Below the pieces are notes generated by a model. That model did not search any database. It was given only the letters and a program-made list of their open reading frames with translations, and was not told where the DNA came from. Source: Streptomyces sp. CCM_MD2014 (lineage in GTDB: Bacteria; Actinomycetota; Actinomycetes; Streptomycetales; Streptomycetaceae). From it: DNA of 64,000 nucleotides. This document shows positions 27,857 through 35,425 of this stretch, in pieces; positions within the stretch are counted from its first letter, which is position 1, and every line of letters begins with the position of its first letter. The DNA is taken from the NCBI RefSeq assembly GCF_000772045.1, contig NZ_CP009754.1, positions 62,001-126,000 on the forward strand. Reading direction: 5' to 3'. A program made the position numbers and the translations under genes.

Positions 27857-28861
27857 ATGGGGAAGGACCTGTCGAAGGCCGAGCTGCCCCGGGCTCAGAA
27901 CGGGGCGGAGCCCCAACTCCTGCTGACGTCCCTGCTGGGCGACTTCTGGTACTGGCGGGACGAACACATCCCCGCCACGGCCCTGGTGAGGCTGCTCGCC
28001 GACTTCGACGTGACGTCCGACGGCGCCAGAGCCGCGATGCGCCGGCTGGTGGCCCGCGGGCTCCTCGACACCTCCCGCAGCGGACGCACCACGGCGTACG
28101 GGATCCCGGCGCGCACCTCCGAGGTGATCGTCGAACGCACGCACCGGATGCTGACCTTCGGCACGACCGCGCCCGAATGGGACGGACAATGGACGGTCGT
28201 CGCGTTTTCCGTCCCCGAACAGGCGCGCGGTCTGCGCACCGCGCTTCGCTCCCGGCTGCGACTGCTGCGGTTCGCCGCGCTGTACGACGGCGTGTGGGTG
28301 TCACCGCACGACCTGGGCGCGGACGCGCAGGCACTGCTGCGGGAACTCGGCATCGAGACCGCGACCGTACTGCGCTGCGTGGCGGTGCCCGGCGGCCGCC
28401 CGGGCGACCCGGTCTCGGCGTTCGACCTGGCGTCACTGGGCAAGGAGTACCGCGCTTTCACCGAACGCTACGAGCCGGTGCTGAAAAGCCTCGCGGCGGG
28501 CTTGATCAGCCCGGCCGAGGCGCTGCGCACCCGCACCGAACTCCGGGTGGCCTGGCGGCGGTTCCCGGAGACCGACCCGGACCTGCCCGCCGAACTGCTG
28601 CCGTCCGACTGGGACCGGCCGCGCGCCCAGCAGGTCTTCCTGGAGATCTACGACCGCCTGGGCCCCCTGGCCGAACTGCGGTTCCGGCAGATCCTCGGCA
28701 CGGTCTCACCCGAACTGGCCGAACTGGCCTCCCATCACGACTCTGCGGCCATAGCCGACCTGTACGCCTCGTTGGGCGACCGCAGGGCGCACGGGGACAC
28801 GCCGTTCGAGCGGGCGACGGCGGCACGGCGGCTGGACGAGGTGGCGCGCTCGAAGTCGTGA
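27857..28861 (+). CDS. PaaX-family transcriptional regulator
   Basis: A 334-residue PaaX-type repressor: N-terminal winged helix (LLTSLLGDFW, ALVRLLADFDVTSDGARAAM, RRLVARGLLDTSRSGRTTAY) followed by the PaaX central domain (WDGQWTVVAFSVPEQARGLR, LRFAALYDGVWVSPHDLG) and C-terminal helical domain (YDRLGPLAELRFRQILG). PaaX proteins usually sense aryl-CoA such as phenylacetyl-CoA. It is divergent from the ABC/CoA operon across 137 bp, so it probably controls that operon in response to a CoA thioester. An AGGTG site precedes the ATG. Confidence 0.92.
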   Translation: MGKDLSKAELPRAQNGAEPQLLLTSLLGDFWYWRDEHIPATALVRLLADFDVTSDGARAAMRRLVARGLLDTSRSGRTTAYGIPARTSEVIVERTHRMLTFGTTAPEWDGQWTVVAFSVPEQARGLRTALRSRLRLLRFAALYDGVWVSPHDLGADAQALLRELGIETATVLRCVAVPGGRPGDPVSAFDLASLGKEYRAFTERYEPVLKSLAAGLISPAEALRTRTELRVAWRRFPETDPDLPAELLPSDWDRPRAQQVFLEIYDRLGPLAELRFRQILGTVSPELAELASHHDSAAIADLYASLGDRRAHGDTPFERATAARRLDEVARSKS

Positions 28862-28887
28862 CCCCGGCGGCCGGGCTCCGGTCCCGG

Positions 28888-28952
28888 CCCCTCCCCCACC
28901 ACACGGCTGCCCTCCCCCACCACACAGCTCCCCTCCCCCACCACGCGGGCTC
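28888..28952. repeat. Three tandem copies of a 22-bp unit
   Basis: Three imperfect copies of CCCTCCCCCACCACACGGCT-type sequence follow the PaaX gene, before the convergent MarR gene. They are pyrimidine rich on the plus strand, have no spacers, and are a simple tandem repeat. Confidence 0.6.
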
Positions 28953-28970
28953 CGTCACCCGCGGCGCGGG

Positions 28971-29435
28971 TCAGGACAGGGCGCGGTGCGCGCTCTTCAA
29001 GGCGTCACGGAAGCGCTCGACGTCGGCGGGGCCGAGGTCCGCCACCATCCGTTGCTCCAGCATCCGGGCCGGTTCGGCGTGCTCGGCCAGCAGCCGCCGT
29101 CCCGCGTCCGCGAGCAGGATCACCTTCTCGCGCCGGTTGCCCGGGTTCGGCTCCCGGCGCACCAGTCCCCGGCTCTCCAGCCCGCGCACCATGTCCGCCA
29201 TCGACTGCGCCGTCACGAACGAGTCGCGGGCCAACTGGGCGGCGGAGATGCCGTCGTGGCGCTCCAGCACGGTCAGCGCCGTGTACTGCAACGCGGTGAC
29301 GCCCGCCGGCTTGAGCAACTCCTCCAAGCGGGCGCGGACCACGAGTTCGGTCCGCTTGAGCAAGTAGAGCAGCGACGGCCCCGCTTCGGCCGCGGATCCG
29401 GCACCCCCCGCGGACCGCTCCGGCGCTCGTGTCAT
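28971..29435 (-). CDS. MarR-family transcriptional regulator
   Basis: A 154-residue protein with MarR fold: LLKPAGVTALQYTALTVLER, recognition helix region ISAAQLARDSFVTAQSMADM, wing RGLVRREPNPGNRREKVILL, and C-terminal dimer helices. The ATG at 29435 is preferred over the longer frame because GGAGG lies 10 bp upstream. It is divergent from the SDR/amidohydrolase/ligase/MaoC operon. Two matching palindromes in the 188-bp spacer are its likely operators. Confidence 0.9.
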   Translation of the reverse strand: MTRAPERSAGGAGSAAEAGPSLLYLLKRTELVVRARLEELLKPAGVTALQYTALTVLERHDGISAAQLARDSFVTAQSMADMVRGLESRGLVRREPNPGNRREKVILLADAGRRLLAEHAEPARMLEQRMVADLGPADVERFRDALKSAHRALS

Positions 29436-29490
29436 CCCGTGCCTCCACTGACTGCCGATCCGTGTCTCACGGTGCACCACCCTAAGCCAT

Positions 29491-29546
29491 TGACAGGATT
29501 CCTGTTAAAAGAGAACACTGGGAACCGACCGACAGGATTCCTGTCG
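29491..29546. promoter_or_regulatory. Paired MarR-type operators
   Basis: The 13-bp palindrome ACAGGATTCCTGT occurs at 29493-29505 and again at 29532-29544. The second copy extends to a perfect 17-bp palindrome (29530-29546). Centres are 39 bp apart. The first overlaps a TTGACA -35 box (29490-29495). Located between the MarR gene and the operon at 29623, they are probable autoregulatory and operon-control sites. Confidence 0.7.
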
Positions 29547-29622
29547 ATCAATCACGGGTGACGGCCCGGTCGGCCTCACCGCCCCCTCAGGAACCTCACC
29601 GCCATCAGGAAGAGGCACAGTC

Positions 29623-30534
29623 ATGGATCTGCAGGGCAAGGTCGCCGTCGTCACCGGAAGCGGGCGCGGGCTGGGACTCGCCTACGCCCGGGCCCTGGCC
29701 GCCGCGGGCGCCGCCGTCGTGGTCAACGACGTCGACGCCGACGTGGTCGACGAGGCGGTCGGCGCCATCACCGCGGCAGGCGGCCGGGCCGTCGGCGTCG
29801 TGGCCGCCGTGGGCGACAGCGAGGCCGCCGAGCGGCTCACCGAGGCAGCGGTGGGCGAGTTCGGCCGCCTGGACGTCCTCGTCACCAACGCCGGCATCCT
29901 GCGCGACCGGGTGCTGTGGAAGATGACGGACGACGACTTCGACTCCGTGGTCAAGGTCCACCTGCGCGGCACCTTCACCTGCGCCCGGGCCGCGGCGGTG
30001 CGGATGCGCGAGCAGGGCGAGGGCGGACGGCTGATCCTGATCTCCTCCCCCGCGGGCCAGCGCGGCAACTTCGGCCAGACCAACTACGCCGCCGCCAAGG
30101 CCGGCATCGTGGCGATGGCCCGGACCTGGGCCATGGAGCTGGCCCGCGCGGGCATCACCGTGAACGCGGTCGTCCCCGTGGCCGCCACGGAGATGACCAA
30201 GACCATCCCGGCTTTCGCCCCGGCCATCGAGGAGGCCGAACGCACCGGCACCCCACTGCCGGACTGGCTGCGCAAGGACGAGGGACTCGGCACCGTCGAG
30301 GACGTGGCGGGTCTGATCACCTTCCTCGCCTCGGACATCGCCAAGGACGTCACCGGGCAGGCCATCGGCATCGGCGGCGACCGGCTGGCCCTGTGGGCCC
30401 ACCCCAAGGAGAAGTCGGTCGCCCTCACCGACGGCGGCTGGAGCGCCGAAGCGATCGGCGAGCACTGGCACGACGGCGTCGGCGCCGAGCCCGAGACGTT
30501 CGGCATCCCGGCTCCCAAGGCACCGGAGGCCTGA
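29623..30534 (+). CDS. Short-chain dehydrogenase/reductase
   Basis: A 303-residue SDR: cofactor loop TGSGRGLG, NDVDAD (an acidic residue after strand 2, suggesting NAD), VTNAGIL, catalytic Ser in LISSPAGQRG and YAAAK. The C-terminal about 50 residues extend beyond the classic SDR end, as in MFE-type 3-hydroxyacyl-CoA dehydrogenases. It is first in an operon with an amidohydrolase, an acyl-CoA ligase and a MaoC hydratase, so a 3-hydroxyacyl-CoA dehydrogenase role is plausible. Confidence 0.92.
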   Translation: MDLQGKVAVVTGSGRGLGLAYARALAAAGAAVVVNDVDADVVDEAVGAITAAGGRAVGVVAAVGDSEAAERLTEAAVGEFGRLDVLVTNAGILRDRVLWKMTDDDFDSVVKVHLRGTFTCARAAAVRMREQGEGGRLILISSPAGQRGNFGQTNYAAAKAGIVAMARTWAMELARAGITVNAVVPVAATEMTKTIPAFAPAIEEAERTGTPLPDWLRKDEGLGTVEDVAGLITFLASDIAKDVTGQAIGIGGDRLALWAHPKEKSVALTDGGWSAEAIGEHWHDGVGAEPETFGIPAPKAPEA

Positions 30535-30535
30535 C

Positions 30536-31423
30536 ATGAGCGATCCGGTCATCGATGTCGACGCCCTGACCGCCATCGACGTCCACACCCACGCGGAGAT
30601 CTCCCGCACCGGTCACGGCGCGCTCAGCCCGGAACTCTTCGGGGCCTCCGAGGAGTACTTCAAGGCGCACGGCCACCGGCAGCCGACCATCGACGAGATG
30701 GCCGCGTACTACCGGGAACGGCACATGGCCGCCGTGGTGTTCACCGTGGACGCCGAACACGCCACCGGCCATCCGCGCATCGCCAACGAGGAGGTCGCCG
30801 AGAGCTGCGCCGCCCACGCCGACGTGCTCGTCCCGTTCGCCAGTGTCGACCCGCACAAGGGCCGTGCGGGCGTTCGGGAGGCACGCCGCCTGGTCGAGGA
30901 GTACGGGGTACGCGGCTTCAAGTTCCACCCGAGCATCCAGGCGTTCTCCCCGGACGACCGGATGGCGTACCCCCTGTACGAGACGATCGAGGAACTCGGC
31001 GTGCCCGCGTTGTTCCACACCGGGCAGACGGGGATCGGCGCCGGGGTGCCCGGGGGTGGCGGCATCCGGCTGAAGTACTCCAACCCCATGCTCGTCGACG
31101 ACGTGGCCGTGGACTTCCCAGAGCTGCGGATCATCCTGGCGCACCCGTCGTTCCCCTGGCAGGACGAGGCCCTGGCCGTCGCCACGCACAAGCCCTACGT
31201 GTACATCGACCTCTCGGGCTGGTCACCGAAGTACTTCCCTCCGCAGCTGGTGCGGTACGCCAACACGCTGCTCAAGGACAAGGTGCTCTTCGGCTCCGAC
31301 TACCCCGTCATCACCCCGGACCGCTGGCTCGCCGACTTCGAGAAGCTCGACATCAAGCCCGAGGTCCGGCCCAGGATCCTCAAGGACAACGCCGCCCGCC
31401 TGCTCGGCCTGCGCAAGGACTGA
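30536..31423 (+). CDS. Amidohydrolase 2 family enzyme
   Basis: A 295-residue TIM-barrel protein. Metal ligands are visible: DVHTHAE near residue 16, GFKFHPS near 128, LAHPSFPW near 200 and GSDYPV near 262. It belongs to the decarboxylase/hydrolase group related to ACMSD. It starts 1 nt after the SDR stop, so the two are coupled. In operons like this one such enzymes process a carboxylated or ring-opened intermediate. It is a distant relative of the gene at 11776-12771, not a duplicate. Confidence 0.9.
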   Translation: MSDPVIDVDALTAIDVHTHAEISRTGHGALSPELFGASEEYFKAHGHRQPTIDEMAAYYRERHMAAVVFTVDAEHATGHPRIANEEVAESCAAHADVLVPFASVDPHKGRAGVREARRLVEEYGVRGFKFHPSIQAFSPDDRMAYPLYETIEELGVPALFHTGQTGIGAGVPGGGGIRLKYSNPMLVDDVAVDFPELRIILAHPSFPWQDEALAVATHKPYVYIDLSGWSPKYFPPQLVRYANTLLKDKVLFGSDYPVITPDRWLADFEKLDIKPEVRPRILKDNAARLLGLRKD

Positions 31424-31434
31424 GGGAGGACGCC

Positions 31435-33003
31435 GTGTTGAACCAAGGCATCGGCTCCTGGCCCGCCCGCCGGGCACGCAAGACACCGGGGCGCACGGCC
31501 CTGGTCCACCGGGACGCCGAGATCACCTATCGCCGACTGCACGAGCGGGTCCTGCGTCTGGCACACGGGCTGAACACCCTCGGCGTCGCCCGCGGCGACC
31601 GCGTCGCCTACCTGGGCGCCAACCACCCGGCCTTCCTGGAGACCCTGTTCGCCGCCGGCGTTCTCGGCGCTGTGTTCGTGCCGCTCAACACCCGCCTCGC
31701 GGACGCCGAGTTGACGTACAACCTCGTTGACTCCGGCAGTACCGTGCTGGTGCACGGCGCCGAGCAGGCGGCTGCCGCGGCCGCGGCAGCCGCGAGCAGC
31801 GGAGTCCGGCACCGCGTCACCCTCGGCACGCCGGACGGCGAGGGCATCGGCTACGACGATCTACTCGCGGCTGGTGACACCGGTCCGCTGGACGAGCCCG
31901 TCGCCCCGGACGATCCCTGCGTCATCATGTACACCTCCGGGACGACGGGCCGCCCCAAGGGCGCGGTGCTGTCGCACGCCAACATCACCTGGAACAGCGT
32001 CAACGTCCTCGTCGACACCGACCTGACCGGCGACGAGGTCACCCTGGTCGTCGCCCCGCTGTTCCACACCGCCGGGCTCAACATGACCTGTCTGCCCACC
32101 CTGCTCAAGGGAGGACGGGTCGTGCTGCTGGAAGCCTTCGACCCAGGGACGGTGCTGGACGTCGTCGAACGCCGGCGGGTGACGTACATGTTCGGGGTGC
32201 CCACGATGTACGACGCGATGGCCGCCCATCCGCGCTGGGAGACGGCCGACCTGTCCAGCCTGCGCTCCGTGAGCTGCGGCGGCGCACCGGTCCCGGCACG
32301 CACCATCGAGCGGTACCTCGCCCGCGGCCTGGCCTTCAGCCAGGGGTACGGCATGACCGAGGCATCCCCCGGCGTGCTCTTCCTCGACCGGGAACAGACC
32401 TCGGCGAAGGCGGGTTCGGCGGGCGTCCCGCACTTCTTCACCGACACCCGGGTCGTCCTCGCCGACGGCAGTCCGGCGGGGCCCGGACAGCGCGGTGAGG
32501 TCCTCGTCCAGGGGCCCAACGTGATGTCCGGCTACTGGGGCCGCCCCGAGGACACCGCGGCGGCCTTCACCGGCGACGGATGGCTGCGGACGGGCGATGT
32601 CGCCCGCACGGACGCGGAGGGCTACGCCTACATCGTCGATCGGGTCAAGGACATGTTCGTCTCCGGCGGGGAGAACGTGTACCCGGCCGAAGTGGAGGAC
32701 GCACTCCTCAGCCACCCGGCGGTGCGCGAGTGCGCGGTGGTGGGCGTGCCGGACGCGATCTGGGGCGAGGTCGGCCACGCCGTCGTCGTTCTGGAGGCCG
32801 GCCGCCGTGCCGACGGCCCTGACATCCTCGCGCACCTGCGGGGCCGGTTGGCCAAGTACAAGATCCCGAAAACCGTCGCCTTCACCGACGACCTGCCCCG
32901 CACGGCCTCCGGGAAGATCATCAAACGGGCCGTGCGTCAGGCCCACCCCGCCCCCTCTCCCGAAGCCACACCCCCAACCCCGTGGAAAGGCAGTACCCCG
33001 TGA
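31435..33003 (+). CDS. Acyl-CoA synthetase (AMP-forming)
   Basis: A 522-residue ANL-family ligase: P-loop YTSGTTGRPKGAVLSH, APLFHTAGL, QGYGMTEASP, GWLRTGDVARTDAEGY, VKDMFVSGGENVYPAEVE, and C-terminal catalytic lysine in LPRTASGKIIKR. It activates a carboxylic acid to its CoA ester through an acyl-AMP. The start is GTG at 31435, 11 bp after the upstream gene, with GAGGGAGGA before it. It supplies the CoA ester for the SDR and MaoC enzymes. Confidence 0.94.
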   Translation: MLNQGIGSWPARRARKTPGRTALVHRDAEITYRRLHERVLRLAHGLNTLGVARGDRVAYLGANHPAFLETLFAAGVLGAVFVPLNTRLADAELTYNLVDSGSTVLVHGAEQAAAAAAAAASSGVRHRVTLGTPDGEGIGYDDLLAAGDTGPLDEPVAPDDPCVIMYTSGTTGRPKGAVLSHANITWNSVNVLVDTDLTGDEVTLVVAPLFHTAGLNMTCLPTLLKGGRVVLLEAFDPGTVLDVVERRRVTYMFGVPTMYDAMAAHPRWETADLSSLRSVSCGGAPVPARTIERYLARGLAFSQGYGMTEASPGVLFLDREQTSAKAGSAGVPHFFTDTRVVLADGSPAGPGQRGEVLVQGPNVMSGYWGRPEDTAAAFTGDGWLRTGDVARTDAEGYAYIVDRVKDMFVSGGENVYPAEVEDALLSHPAVRECAVVGVPDAIWGEVGHAVVVLEAGRRADGPDILAHLRGRLAKYKIPKTVAFTDDLPRTASGKIIKRAVRQAHPAPSPEATPPTPWKGSTP

Positions 33004-33458
33004 CCACCACCGCCCAAGGCCTCGAAGGCCTCGTCTCCCTCGCCGGCCGCGACCTCGGTCGTACCGACTGGCTGGAGATCACCCAGGAGCGTGTGAACAC
33101 CTTCGCCGACGCCACCGACGACCACCAGTGGATCCACACCGACCCCGAGAAGGCACAGCACGGTCCCTTCGGCGGTCCCATCGCCCACGGCTACCTCACT
33201 CTGTCCCTGATCATCCCGATGTTCGGCGACCTGTTGGAGATCTCGGGCATATCCATGAGCGTCAACTACGGCCTGGAGAAGGTGCGCTTCCCGAGCCCGG
33301 TGCCGGTCGGCGCGAAGATCCGCCTCCACGGCGCGGTCGACTCGGTCGACGAGGTCAAGGGCAACGGCGTGCAGATGGCGCTGACCTTCACCGTGGAGGT
33401 CGAGGGCCGCGAGAAGCCCGCTTGCGTGGCTCAGGCTGTGTACCGCCACTACGCCTGA
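33000..33458 (+). CDS. MaoC-like enoyl-CoA hydratase
   Basis: A 152-residue single hot-dog protein with the hydratase 2 motif FADATDDHQWIHTDPEKA, followed by PIAHGYLTLSLI. The GTG at 33000 is preferred because it overlaps the ligase stop (GTGA) and has GGAAAGG upstream. It catalyses (de)hydration of a 2-enoyl/3-hydroxyacyl-CoA, fitting the SDR and ligase of the same operon. Confidence 0.92.
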   Translation: MTTTAQGLEGLVSLAGRDLGRTDWLEITQERVNTFADATDDHQWIHTDPEKAQHGPFGGPIAHGYLTLSLIIPMFGDLLEISGISMSVNYGLEKVRFPSPVPVGAKIRLHGAVDSVDEVKGNGVQMALTFTVEVEGREKPACVAQAVYRHYA

Positions 33459-33459
33459 C

Positions 33460-33650
33460 CGGACGGCTGCTCGGCGAGCTGCGCCGGGCCGGCCTGGTGG
33501 AGTCCCGGCGGAGCCTGGGCGGCGGGCCGGTCCCGGAGACGCGAGCCGGAGTCGACGACATTCCTCGACGTGTACGAGGCGGTGGAGTCCGGCCCGCTGT
33601 CCGCGATGCGCCATGCCCCCTACCAGCCCCCTTGCCGATCCCGTGATGGA
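33460..33650 (+). pseudogene. Rrf2-family regulator fragment
   Basis: GRLLGELRRAGLVESRRSLG in one frame, then in another frame DVYEAVESGPLSAMRHAP, match consecutive parts of Rrf2-type winged-helix regulators (wing and dimer region). N- and C-terminal parts are missing and a frameshift lies near 33550. It is a relic after the MaoC gene. Confidence 0.6.
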
Positions 33651-33654
33651 CCGT

Positions 33655-33690
33655 GGTTGTGGGCCCCGCCCGTAGACGGGGCCCACAACC
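33655..33690. terminator. Terminator hairpin
   Basis: A 14-bp perfect stem (33655-33668 with 33677-33690) and 8-nt loop, 20 bp beyond the xylanase stop on the minus strand. It can serve both converging transcription units. Confidence 0.85.
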
Positions 33691-33710
33691 CGCTGTCCAC
33701 CGGACAGAGG

Positions 33711-34436
33711 TCAGCCGCTGACCGTGATGTTCGAGCTTCCGCTGCTCTGATAGCCCTCGGTGGCCATGATCATGTAGTACTTGAACTGGCCCATGTTCAT
33801 GCCCGCGCGCGCCCAGGCGTCGAAGTGGTTGCCGGTGGTGATGGTGCCGGAGCCGCTCGTCACCTTCGATTGGCGGACGCTCCAGTACTGCTGGAAGGTC
33901 TTGGTGCCTTCCACGGACGGGGCGTTGTACCGGGTCGTCTGGTAGATGTCATAGGTGCCGCCGTCACTGGAGACGGTGCCCTTGTACGTGCCGGTGGGCC
34001 GGTAGCTGCCCCAGTTGTCGACGATGTAGTACTCCACCAGCGGGTTCGAGGTCCAGCCGTAGAGGCAGCCGTAGCCGTTGCCCGACGGGTTGAAGTAGCC
34101 GTTGTAGCGGACCGTCCTGCGTCCGCCGGTGCTCCAGCCCTTGCCGGCGACGAAGTTGCCGCAGTTGGTCCACTGGGTGCTGTAGCTGCCGCCCCCGTTG
34201 AGCGTCATGGAAACGGAGCCGCCGCCGTCGGTCCAGAACGAGTAGTACATGCCGTCGGTGCCGGTCTGGTTGGTGGTGATGGTGGTGGCGGCATGGGCGG
34301 TGCCGGGCAGCAGCAGCCCGGACGCGGTTGCGAGCGCGAGGGTGCCGGCGCCACCGAGGAAGCCTCGTCGGCTCACTCCGTCGAGGGGGGCGCGCTTCTG
34401 CTTGGTCCAGTCCTGCTGTGTGCCGTCCTGCTGCAT
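33711..34436 (-). CDS. xlnC: GH11 endo-1,4-beta-xylanase, Tat-exported
   Basis: A 241-residue enzyme. The N-terminal signal has a twin-arginine motif (VSRRGFLGG, residues 22-30) and cleavage after TAHA near residue 49. The mature part is a single GH11 jelly roll: [17 protein letters not shown], catalytic glutamates E135 in [10 protein letters not shown] and E227 in [10 protein letters not shown]. The sequence reads as Streptomyces XlnC, the Tat-dependent xylanase. No carbohydrate-binding module is attached. It cuts internal xylan bonds outside the cell. The ATG at 34436 matches the known XlnC start (MQQDGTQQD). Confidence 0.95.
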   Translation of the reverse strand: MQQDGTQQDWTKQKRAPLDGVSRRGFLGGAGTLALATASGLLLPGTAHAATTITTNQTGTDGMYYSFWTDGGGSVSMTLNGGGSYSTQWTNCGNFVAGKGWSTGGRRTVRYNGYFNPSGNGYGCLYGWTSNPLVEYYIVDNWGSYRPTGTYKGTVSSDGGTYDIYQTTRYNAPSVEGTKTFQQYWSVRQSKVTSGSGTITTGNHFDAWARAGMNMGQFKYYMIMATEGYQSSGSSNITVSG

Positions 34437-34919
34437 GCGTTCTCCCGATGAAGGCGGGTGGGGGGCGAGCGACTTCTGCCGCCCGCTGCCTTGCACGAAC
34501 CACGCGGGGCCGCCCGGTCGTCACGCCGTGACGACCGGTCGCCGTGCCCCGCCACTTGACGCGAACGGGCCGACGGCCGCCCTGTCGTTCAGTGGCCACA
34601 GCTTTCGCAAGGCGCCATGACCCTGTCAATACTTTCGACCGACTTTCGGAAACTCTTCCCGCCACGGGAGGAGGCTCTGGCGAGCACTAACTCCCTGCTC
34701 GTGACGCTTTTTGCCAGAGACATCGCAAGAACTGAGATGAGAAACGGGAGGGCTGGCCCGCAACCGCCCGCATGCTGTTCGAAAGTTTCGAACCTCGGAG
34801 TCGAGTCAGCAGCGGAGACGGATGGCGGCACCGCGCTGACGCTGCCGAAGTCGTAGCCCAGCCCCTTCGCGGCATTGAGACCGGCCTGCCCGAGAGAACG
34901 GCAGCGACAGAAGGACGGC
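34437..34919 (-). promoter_or_regulatory. Upstream region of the xylanase gene
   Basis: About 480 bp without a gene. It holds a perfect 17-bp palindrome at 34777-34793, which on the minus strand reads GTTCGAAACTTTCGAAC. Nearer the gene (34631-34650) are two further CGAAAGT-like half-sites on the minus strand, just before a TTGACA (34624-34629, minus). Palindromes built on CGAAA/TTTCG are known upstream of Streptomyces xylanase genes, so a xylan-responsive repressor site is likely. The distal site is about 340 bp from the start codon. Confidence 0.55.
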
Positions 34920-35297
34920 TCAGGAGGCGGCCGGCTCGATCTCCCCCGCGAAGACGATGACCTGGTCGATGAGGCTCCGTCGCAGATGGACGACGTCCGT
35001 TCCCGCCAGGCGGGGGCCTCCGTCGGGTGTGGTGAAGACCCACTGGTACCGGGCCCATTCGTCAGGCATGTCCACCGCGGAGCACCGCACCATCGTGCCC
35101 GTCCCCGCCGGGTGGCGCCGGATGTCCAGCACGAACCGCTCGACCGCCGCGATTCCCTCGCTGCGGCCCAACGGCCCCCAGAAGACCACGTCCGAGGTCA
35201 GCGCCTGGGAGAGCAGGGCGGTCACATAACTGTCGTCCGAGGCGTTGAACGCGGAGATGAACGTGTCGATCGCGGCGCGTGCGGTCTCTTCATGCAT
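34920..35297 (-). CDS. SnoaL-like / NTF2-fold protein
   Basis: A 125-residue protein with the NTF2-like pattern: N-terminal helix ETARAAIDTFISAFNASDD, DVVFWGPLGRSEGIAAVERF, and a terminal strand set (WVFTTPDGGPRLAGTDVVHL). It may be a small enzyme or ligand-binding domain; the family does not predict a substrate. The ATG at 35297 is the only good start. It is divergent from the GH43 gene. Confidence 0.8.
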   Translation of the reverse strand: MHEETARAAIDTFISAFNASDDSYVTALLSQALTSDVVFWGPLGRSEGIAAVERFVLDIRRHPAGTGTMVRCSAVDMPDEWARYQWVFTTPDGGPRLAGTDVVHLRRSLIDQVIVFAGEIEPAAS

Positions 35298-35425
35298 GCC
35301 TCAGTAATATCAGCCGTTTCGCGTGCGCTCGTCCTGCGAGACCCCTTCCGGTCACGGTCGATCTTCCCGGTCACAGCACTGGTTAGACTCTCGGCACCCG
35401 GGCGGCTCGAAGGGAAGACACTTCC

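Noticed and set aside
28888..28952. Possible CRISPR-like repeats
   Set aside because: Three units are directly tandem with no unique spacers, and no cas genes are nearby.
33570..34451. Plus-strand frame of 293 codons opposite the xylanase
   Set aside because: Shadow of the xlnC gene; only its first codons overlap the Rrf2 relic.
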